Source: an uncultured Muribaculaceae bacterium
Lineage (GTDB): Bacteria; Bacteroidota; Bacteroidia; Bacteroidales; Muribaculaceae
Reading direction: 5' to 3'
Assembly (NCBI GenBank): GCA_910584665.1
Contig: CAJUBL010000041.1
Span: 1-29,665 of the forward strand
Length of the DNA stretch: 29,665 nt
Shown here piece by piece: positions 24,737 through 29,665 of the stretch (within the stretch, counting starts at the first letter, position 1; every line of letters starts with the position of its first letter). The notes below the pieces were generated by a model, which saw only the letters and a program-made list of their open reading frames with translations, was not told the DNA's origin and searched no databases. Position numbers and translations under genes: made by a program.

Positions 24737-24868
24737 AAGAACCAAACAAGTGAAAATAAACACACTGTTTTATAGGTATTTAAGAGCATACATTTCTTTT
24801 CAGTTGCTTTCATTGTTTTCAGTTGATTGGTTCTTATTCGGTACATTTTTGTTTCTTGTTTGTTCCTC
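24737..24868. repeat. Array of related ~20-bp repeats upstream of the integrase
   Basis: Copy 1 (24737-24756) reads AAGAACCAAACAAGTGAAAA. An inverted copy (24816-24835) matches it at 18 of 20 positions. A third inverted copy (24849-24868) matches at 14 of 20 and shares the block CAAACAAG exactly. The ten bases TTTTCAGTTG also recur directly at 24797-24806 and 24816-24825. Short repeats in direct and inverted orientation next to a tyrosine recombinase gene suggest integrase arm-type sites or the left attachment region. The core crossover site cannot be fixed without the other end. Confidence 0.5.
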
Positions 24869-24886
24869 AGTTCGGATTATTATTCC

Positions 24887-24894
24887 TACCTTTG
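24887..24894 (+). promoter_or_regulatory. Promoter -7 element of the integrase gene
   Basis: TACCTTTG fits the Bacteroidetes -7 consensus exactly, about 30 bp before the integrase ATG at 24925. A TTTG at 24859-24862 lies 24 bp upstream, somewhat farther than usual, so the -33 box is weak. The -7 box is only 18 bp beyond the last repeat of the array, so integrase binding there could repress its own gene. Confidence 0.55.
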
Positions 24895-24924
24895 CAACAG
24901 AAATAACGAATAAAGGAATTGAAT

Positions 24925-26058
24925 ATGCCACGAGTAAAGAAGCCGACGAAAGTCAAAGAACCAATCCGTCTTCGGATGAAACCGTTGAGCGACGGAAGCA
25001 AGAGTTTGTATCTGGATATTTACCGCGATGGAAAGCGGACATACGAGTATCTCAAAATGTACATCATCCCGGAAACGGACAATAATGCCCGGAAACGGAA
25101 TCAAGCCACGATGGATGCGGCCAATGCAATCAAATCGAAGCGCATCATTGAATTGACTAATGGGGAAGCCGGTATCGAGAACAGGGAAAAAGTATTCTTG
25201 CTCGATTGGATGAATACGTATAAGGAGAATCAGGCAAAGCGAGGTAAAAAGGACGGAAACCAAATTGCAGTTACCATTCGCATCCTGAAAGATTATGCAG
25301 GAGAACGGATGACGATGGATCGAATCGACAAGGCATTCTGCCAGGACTACCTCGATTATCTGATGACGGAATACCGACCCAAAGGAAAACGTGTGTCGAA
25401 CTTTACGCTCCACACCTACTATCGTATCCTGAACGGAGCTTTGAATGCTGCCGTTCGTGCGGAGATTATCAAGGTCAATCCGTTTACCAAAATCAATAAT
25501 TCGGATAAGATTCGCCTGCCGGAGAGCAAACGGTCGTATATGACCATCGAAGAAGTCCGGGCGTTGATTGCCACTCCGATGAATAATGAGGCGGTGAAGT
25601 CCGCTTATTTGTTCTCCTGCTTCTGTGGATTGCGTGTGAGTGATATTGTGGGATTGAAGTGGAAAGACGTCTTCGTCGATAGAGGGCAATACCGCTTGGC
25701 TGTATCCATGCAAAAGACCAAAGAACCGATCTACCTGCCTCTTTCTCCCGAAGCGTTGAAGTGGATGCCGGAACGAGGCGAAAAGACGGCAGACGACCAT
25801 GTATTCGATTTGCCGAGTCCGTCGATGATGAATATACTCATCAAGCCTTGGGCGAAAGCTGCGGGAATCGACAAGCGATTTACCTTTCACACGGCCAGGC
25901 ACACTTTTGCGACGATGATGCTGACACTTGGTGCGGATCTATATACCACCTCGAAGTTGCTCGGTCATGCCGATGTGAAAATGACGCAGGTGTACGCCAA
26001 AATCATCAATCAGAAAAAGGATGACGCCGTCAATTTGGTAAACGGATTGTTCGATTAG
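24925..26058 (+). CDS. Tyrosine recombinase/site-specific integrase
   Basis: Catalyses site-specific integration and excision of a mobile element. The start is ATG 24925, giving 377 residues; an in-frame TTG at 24919 is weaker. The N-terminus (about 1-85) is an arm-binding-like domain with repeated basic residues. Residues about 90-190 form the SAM-like core-binding domain. The catalytic domain carries R237 (FCGLRVSDIVGLKW), H322 and R325 (HTAR), H348 (LLGHADVK) and Y357 (QVYAKI). All but the lysine are readily placed, so the enzyme looks intact. It is of the type seen on Bacteroidetes conjugative and mobilisable elements and islands. It marks the left side of the AT-richer region that continues to the window end. 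Confidence 0.93.
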   Translation: MPRVKKPTKVKEPIRLRMKPLSDGSKSLYLDIYRDGKRTYEYLKMYIIPETDNNARKRNQATMDAANAIKSKRIIELTNGEAGIENREKVFLLDWMNTYKENQAKRGKKDGNQIAVTIRILKDYAGERMTMDRIDKAFCQDYLDYLMTEYRPKGKRVSNFTLHTYYRILNGALNAAVRAEIIKVNPFTKINNSDKIRLPESKRSYMTIEEVRALIATPMNNEAVKSAYLFSCFCGLRVSDIVGLKWKDVFVDRGQYRLAVSMQKTKEPIYLPLSPEALKWMPERGEKTADDHVFDLPSPSMMNILIKPWAKAAGIDKRFTFHTARHTFATMMLTLGADLYTTSKLLGHADVKMTQVYAKIINQKKDDAVNLVNGLFD

Positions 26059-26141
26059 TCCGATGAAATCGTAGCATTGTTAAGTGGTAAAAATGGGACT
26101 GTTTTCCATATCTGCATATAGGCGATTACAAACAGATTTAG

Positions 26142-26287
26142 GTTTACTTTAATTCGGGTACGTATAGGAAAAAAACAAAGTAAACTTGTAGTGGGAAGCA
26201 TTTATTGCAAAAATGCAAACAGGAAGAATTTGCCCAACTCATAAATATCCACTGCAACGGTTTAGGATAATAAGTTATATAATTATT
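26142..26287. repeat. Inverted repeats in the non-coding stretch between integrase and blaI-like gene
   Basis: The 293 bp between the integrase stop and the regulator start hold no gene. GTTTACTTT (26142-26150) and AAAGTAAAC (26177-26185) form a perfect 9-bp inverted repeat with a 26-base loop. GCATTT (26198-26203) and AAATGC (26211-26216) form a second. AATAAGTTATATAATTATT (26269-26287) is a nearly symmetric AT-rich palindrome. None is followed by a T-run, so none is a convincing terminator. They may be integrase or repressor sites or chance in AT-rich DNA. Confidence 0.35.
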
Positions 26288-26296
26288 CTTAAAGCG

Positions 26297-26340
26297 TTTG
26301 CTTGACTAATTTATTTAGACTAACTTTGCATATACTAAAT
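26297..26340 (+). promoter_or_regulatory. Promoter and possible operator of the BlaI-type operon
   Basis: TTTG at 26297-26300 and TAACTTTG at 26321-26328, 20 bp apart, form an excellent Bacteroidetes promoter about 24 bp before the regulator ATG. ACTAA occurs three times in the same orientation, at 26305, 26319 and 26334, spaced 14 and 15 bp apart. The first with TTAG at 26315-26318 also makes a small dyad. The repeats straddle the -7 box, where a repressor such as the BlaI-type protein encoded next could block initiation. The sequence does not resemble the classical BlaI operator TACA-TGTA. Confidence 0.55.
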
Positions 26341-26351
26341 TTCATTTGAAG

Positions 26352-26723
26352 ATGGAGCAACTGACCAAGCGTGAAGAAGAAGTGATGAACAAGTTTTGGG
26401 AGAAGGGCGAAGCTACCGTTAAGGAGATTATCGCCACTTATCCCGAACCCCATCCAAGTCGAACCGCCATATCTACATTTGTGAAGTTTCTTGTCGAGAA
26501 GGGCTTTTTAGGTCACAAGCCGGCAGGAAACAATGGATTTATATATTATCCTCTTATTGAAAGAGAGGAATATTGTGGCAACAATCTAAAGAATGTTGTA
26601 CAGCGATATTTCAATAATTCCATTCGTGGAGTGATAAGCACTCTTGTTAGGGACAGGAAAATGTCAGATGATGAAGTCCGGGATCTGATAAATCAGGTGA
26701 TAGAAAGCAACCGCCAAGAATAA
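26352..26723 (+). CDS. BlaI/MecI/CopY-family transcriptional repressor
   Basis: 124 residues from ATG 26352; an in-frame TTG at 26346 is weaker. The winged helix-turn-helix (about 1-75) has the BlaI/MecI pattern LTKREEEVMNKFWEKGEATVKEI, recognition-helix region SRTAISTFVKFLVEKG, and wing GHKPAGNNGFIYYPL. A C-terminal dimerisation helix (about 85-122) follows. In most genomes such repressors are paired with the membrane sensor-protease BlaR1/MecR1, which cleaves them when beta-lactam is present. None is encoded nearby, so the inducing signal is unknown; CopY-type regulation is an alternative. It starts a tightly spaced operon that includes a broken beta-lactamase. Confidence 0.88.
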   Translation: MEQLTKREEEVMNKFWEKGEATVKEIIATYPEPHPSRTAISTFVKFLVEKGFLGHKPAGNNGFIYYPLIEREEYCGNNLKNVVQRYFNNSIRGVISTLVRDRKMSDDEVRDLINQVIESNRQE

Positions 26724-26736
26724 GACTGATAACAAT

Positions 26737-27396
26737 ATGGGTAACGAACTGATAGAATTATGCAGTAAGATAAAATCAGAAATCTCCAATGAAAGCACAT
26801 TCCATTTGGGGATTGGAAATCTGTTGCTATTGCGTAAACGGCTATTAGACACCATATTGCAATTTAAAGTGGAATTATGTCGTGATGATTTTAATGCTAT
26901 GCCATTCATTGGAGAGGATGGCTTTCATAGCAAGACAATCGCCTATTCCATTTGGCACATATTCCGTATTGAGGATATTGTAAGCCATACACTGATTAAC
27001 GGAGATGACCAGATATTTTTCTTCGGAAATTTCCAAGAGCGTATAGGCTCTCCAATCATAACAACAGGTAATGAACTTATTGGACATCAGATTGCAGATT
27101 TTTCCGCATCCTTAGATTTGGATGAACTATATAAGTATGCCTTATCGGTTAAGGTAATTACGGATTGGATTATCGAGAATATGACTTTTGCAGATCTTAA
27201 ACGTAGGATTACAACTGCGGATAGATTGCGCCTTGAGTCCTTATGTGTGGTAAGCCAATCCGATAATGCGAGATGGCTGATAGATTATTGGTGTGGCGAA
27301 GATTTGGGAGGACTGATTCTTATGCCGTTTTCCGAGCATTGGTTGGCTCACATCCATGCCTGTATGCTAATTAGAGATAAATTATATTCAAAATGA
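26737..27396 (+). CDS. DinB-like protein
   Basis: 219 residues without a signal peptide. It resembles DinB/DfsB-type four-helix-bundle proteins, which often bind a divalent metal through three histidines and include thiol-dependent transferases. Candidate ligands lie in KTIAYSIWHIFRIEDIVSHTL (about 65-86) and in the C-terminal HWLAHIHACMLIRDKL (about 201-216). The assignment is moderate because the spacing of the histidines is only partly typical. It follows the regulator by 13 bp, and its stop overlaps the beta-lactamase remnant start by four bases (ATGA), so it is part of the operon. The substrate or role is unknown; detoxification by a small-molecule transferase is a guess. Confidence 0.6.
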   Translation: MGNELIELCSKIKSEISNESTFHLGIGNLLLLRKRLLDTILQFKVELCRDDFNAMPFIGEDGFHSKTIAYSIWHIFRIEDIVSHTLINGDDQIFFFGNFQERIGSPIITTGNELIGHQIADFSASLDLDELYKYALSVKVITDWIIENMTFADLKRRITTADRLRLESLCVVSQSDNARWLIDYWCGEDLGGLILMPFSEHWLAHIHACMLIRDKLYSK

Positions 27397-28168
27397 AAAG
27401 ATTGCTGTTAATACTATCATATTTATCTATTATGTTGCCTGCTTTCGCAAATGGAAGCAAGTCCATAGAGGATGCTTTGCAAAAATATATCAGCGGTAAA
27501 GATGCCCGGATAGGTGTCTCAGTCATTATCAATGGCAAAGACACCGTATCTGTCAACGGCAAATGGGATTTTCCGATGATGAGTGTAGTCAAATTTCCAT
27601 TGGCTTTGACGGTTGCCCATTGGGTAGATACTAACGGTATGTCCTTGAACGATACTGTAAAATTCAGCGAGAACGCCTTGAACGAGGATACATATAGCCC
27701 GATGCTCAAAAAGTATGGTAAGAGTCGAAATACCATGACTGTAAGAGAACTGCTTGAATGGTCTTTGGTTGAGAGTGACAACAATGCGGCAGACATCTTA
27801 ACCGTACCACACCTTTGGCAATGGCGCAGCTATTTGATAGGTTTTACCGCGAATTGAGAAACACATCACCATATCACGAAATATCCGCTATGCTTGAACA
27901 GTGTCGCACGGGCCTTGATCGGCTTGCTGTACCCCTTTTGCCTACCAATGCCACGATAGGACATAAGACAGGTACGGGATTTCCGACACCCGGAGGGCGC
28001 ATATCCGCGATAAATGATTGCGGATATGTATGTTTACTCGACGGAACAAGTTATTCGATTGCCGTATTTGTCGCTGACTCCGGTTATGATATGACAGCGA
28101 CATCAGACATAATTGCCGAGATTTCCAAGATTGTTTGGAAAAGTTTGACTGAACATAAAAAGAAATAA
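27393..28168 (+). pseudogene. Class A beta-lactamase, broken by an out-of-frame internal deletion
   Basis: The first frame, from ATG 27393, has a signal peptide (about 1-20), the SxxK motif S64-VV-K67 and the SDN loop at S128-D129-N130. Its homology stops at NAADIL, near 27800. The second part, in another frame from about 27800 to 28168, resumes with NRTTPLAMAQLFDRFYREL and holds the KTG motif (GHKTGTGF) and the C-terminal VADSGYDMTATSDIIAEISKIVW. From class A family spacing, about 40 residues are missing between these parts, including the omega loop with the general-base glutamate (E166 in Ambler numbering). The original frame runs on to a stop at 27855-27857. The family is Bacteroidetes-type subclass A2 (CblA/CepA/CfxA-like) and probably non-functional. 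A sequencing error could explain the frameshift but not the missing segment. Confidence 0.88.
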
Positions 28169-28172
28169 GAAT

Positions 28173-28448
28173 ATGGAACAAAAATTTTGTCAAAGCTGCG
28201 GTATGCCGCTGACTGATGAAGACAAGGGAACAAATGACGATGGCAGCCGTAATGATGATTACTGCAACTATTGTTATATGGATGGCCGGTTCACGCAGGA
28301 CATGACAATGGAACAGATGGTCGAGCATTGCGCCCGGTTCACCGATGATATAAACAAGTGGTCCGGGGAAAATATGACCGTAGAACAGGCGAAAGAGATG
28401 ATGCGGCAATTTTATCCAACCCTCAAACGCTGGAAAAATAGTCTATGA
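28173..28448 (+). CDS. Small zinc-ribbon protein
   Basis: 91 residues. Four cysteines in FCQSCGMPL (C6, C9) and YCNYCYMDGRF (C31, C34) form a zinc ribbon of the PF12674-type putative zinc ribbon. A helical tail with MEQMVEHCARF and MTVEQAKEMMRQFYPTLKRWK follows (about 45-90), so it is not just a ribbon. The protein is cytosolic and of unknown function; similar domains occur on small regulator or stress proteins. It starts four bases after the beta-lactamase remnant stop and overlaps the next gene by four bases. Confidence 0.82.
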   Translation: MEQKFCQSCGMPLTDEDKGTNDDGSRNDDYCNYCYMDGRFTQDMTMEQMVEHCARFTDDINKWSGENMTVEQAKEMMRQFYPTLKRWKNSL

Positions 28449-28915
28449 GATTTTGTTGTACAGTTTTATCCGTGTCAGACATAAACAAAGCCCGAAGTTT
28501 TTACGAAAACATATTCGGGTTGGAAGTCTGTCAGGATTATGGCCGGAACATCTTGTTCTCCTGCGGTCTGGCCTTACAGCAGGATTTCGATTGGCTCATT
28601 GGCGTACCTAAAGAACAAGTCCATGAAAAGCCAGACAATATTGAAATCGCTTTTGAAGAGCATGATTTTGACACCTTCCTGCAAAAACTAAATGACTATC
28701 CCACAATCAAGTTTTTAGGCAGTGTCATTGAACATGATTGGGGACAACGGGTGATTCGTTTCTATGACTTGGACGGACATCTCATAGAAGTCGGTGAAGA
28801 AATGAAGATGGTTGTCGAGAGATTCATCTCTAACGGAATGACTTTAGAAGAAGTTTCCAAAAGGATGGATGTATCAGTTGATGGTCTGCAAAAACTATTA
28901 AATAAAATCATCTAA
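28445..28915 (+). CDS. VOC/glyoxalase-family protein with a C-terminal extension
   Basis: 156 residues. The vicinal-oxygen-chelate fold covers about 1-120. It opens with VLSVSDINKARSFYENIFGLEV and ends with RVIRFYDLDGHLIEVGEE, whose last glutamate is a usual metal ligand. The last 35 residues (VERFISNGMTLEEVSKRMDVSVDGLQKLL) look like a short helix-turn-helix-type segment, which is unusual for a simple glyoxalase. The family includes glyoxalase I, dioxygenases, and fosfomycin- or bleomycin-resistance proteins, so the substrate cannot be told. It overlaps the zinc-ribbon gene by four bases and ends two bases before the next ATG. Confidence 0.85.
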   Translation: MRFCCTVLSVSDINKARSFYENIFGLEVCQDYGRNILFSCGLALQQDFDWLIGVPKEQVHEKPDNIEIAFEEHDFDTFLQKLNDYPTIKFLGSVIEHDWGQRVIRFYDLDGHLIEVGEEMKMVVERFISNGMTLEEVSKRMDVSVDGLQKLLNKII

Positions 28916-28917
28916 AT

Positions 28918-29665
28918 ATGGATATACAACGCATAATCAGCTTGGTAAAAGAGACCAAGGGAATAATCACAAACAGGGAAATGGCAGCCCATGTGAAAGA
29001 AAAAGGAATTGCCGATTACGTTACGCAAGTTGACGTGGCTGTACAGGACTTTCTGAAAAAGGCACTATATATACTTGCACCGGACATACAGTTTCTCGGA
29101 GAGGAAACCGGCTTGCAGCAGATGGACACAGACAGCTATTGGATTCTTGACCCAGTAGACGGCACTACCAACTTGATGCACGACTACCGGCACAGCGTAG
29201 TCTCGTTGGCTCTTTGTCGCCAAAAGGAGATTGTCATGGGCATTGTCTATGACCCGTTTCATGATGAGCTTTTTTCTGCCATCAAAGGCGAGGGCAGTTT
29301 CTTGAACGGTAAGCCCATACACGTTTCCCCTGCCCATAAACTCTCGGAAACCATAATCGGCATCGGTACGGCAAAAAGAGAGCTGGCGAAAGAAAACTTT
29401 GCCCGATTTCTCAAAGTCTATGAAAACTCGCAAGATGTCAGACGGCTTGGTTCCGCAGCCTTGGAACTGGCATATACCGCATGTGGCAGACAGGGCGGGT
29501 ATTTCGAGGTGTATTTGAATCCTTGGGATTATGCGGCAGGGATGCTTCTGGTACAAGAGGCCGGAGGCAAAGTGACTGACTGGATGGGAAATGCTCTTGA
29601 CCCGGCTCAGGGAAGCCAAGTTATCGGAACAAACGGACAAGTTCATGAAGAATTATTAAAACTAA
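28918..29665 (+). CDS. Inositol-monophosphatase-family protein, 3' end cut by the window
   Basis: Starts at ATG 28918, two bases after the VOC stop, and is still open at the last base, with 249 complete codons. The Mg/Li-dependent phosphatase motifs are FLGEETG near 59-65, WILDPVDGTTNLMH near 75-88, and NPWDYAAGMLLVQEAGG near 201-217. These are the metal ligands of the IMPase/SuhB/CysQ superfamily. The length already reached is near the family norm of about 260, so little is missing. Substrate is unclear: inositol phosphates, 3'-phosphoadenosine 5'-phosphate or sugar phosphates are all possible. It appears to be co-transcribed with the BlaI-type regulator. Confidence 0.88.
   Translation, partial: MDIQRIISLVKETKGIITNREMAAHVKEKGIADYVTQVDVAVQDFLKKALYILAPDIQFLGEETGLQQMDTDSYWILDPVDGTTNLMHDYRHSVVSLALCRQKEIVMGIVYDPFHDELFSAIKGEGSFLNGKPIHVSPAHKLSETIIGIGTAKRELAKENFARFLKVYENSQDVRRLGSAALELAYTACGRQGGYFEVYLNPWDYAAGMLLVQEAGGKVTDWMGNALDPAQGSQVIGTNGQVHEELLKL

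Noticed and set aside
24690..24924. tRNA gene as the integration target of the island
   Set aside because: No cloverleaf or T-arm-like sequence could be found on either strand near the integrase.
24886..25902. 338-codon minus-strand open frame opposite the integrase
   Set aside because: Entirely antisense to an integrase with all readily placed catalytic residues; its translation shows no known domain.

Overview
The window looks like chromosomal DNA of a Bacteroidales bacterium. The evidence is several promoter elements of the Bacteroidetes TAnnTTTG type and a set of families typical of that phylum (DUF3098 between ftsX and uppP, DUF4492 in front of cydAB, DUF4494, and DUF4252 behind an ECF sigma factor). 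The fairly GC-rich coding sequence and the gene content would suit Muribaculaceae, but that family assignment is inference. No rRNA, tRNA, CRISPR array or SusC/SusD pair was seen.

Positions 1-24.7 kb are mostly core genome. The left edge appears to lie inside one end of an IS3-family element just downstream of miaB. miaB and a succinate/acetate CoA-transferase gene diverge from a palindromic promoter region. A secreted CocE/NonD-type hydrolase follows, with an intrinsic terminator almost touching its start codon. A probable operon then runs from 5.2 to 10.3 kb: ftsX, DUF3098, uppP, truB, queA, a DUF2148 ferredoxin-domain gene and a YigZ/IMPACT gene. It mixes envelope functions with tRNA modification. 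yggS and DUF4494 converge on it. DUF4492-cydA-cydB encodes a cytochrome bd oxidase.

On the minus strand from 19.8 to 14.6 kb lie a secreted six-hairpin glycosidase-like protein, lpxB, and an ECF sigma / putative anti-sigma / DUF4252 module. A divergent promoter with a perfect 9-bp inverted repeat separates the glycosidase gene from an overlapping cluster: C69 dipeptidase, queF, and a C45-type N-terminal-nucleophile hydrolase. A DUF486 membrane protein and a second ECF sigma module (membrane protein, sigma, small membrane protein) close this part.

From about 24.7 kb to the right edge the content looks like a mobile island. An array of 20-bp repeats (candidate integrase or attachment sites) leads into a tyrosine recombinase of the Bacteroidetes type. 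After a non-coding stretch with inverted repeats, a strong promoter drives a tightly packed operon: BlaI/MecI-type repressor, DinB-like protein, class A beta-lactamase remnant, zinc-ribbon protein, VOC/glyoxalase protein and an inositol-monophosphatase-family gene cut by the window end. No BlaR1/MecR1 sensor is present. The beta-lactamase has the SxxK, SDN and KTG motifs, but an apparent out-of-frame deletion has removed the omega-loop segment, so it is almost certainly inactive. This regulator-without-sensor operon on an integrase-bearing element is the most unusual part of the window.
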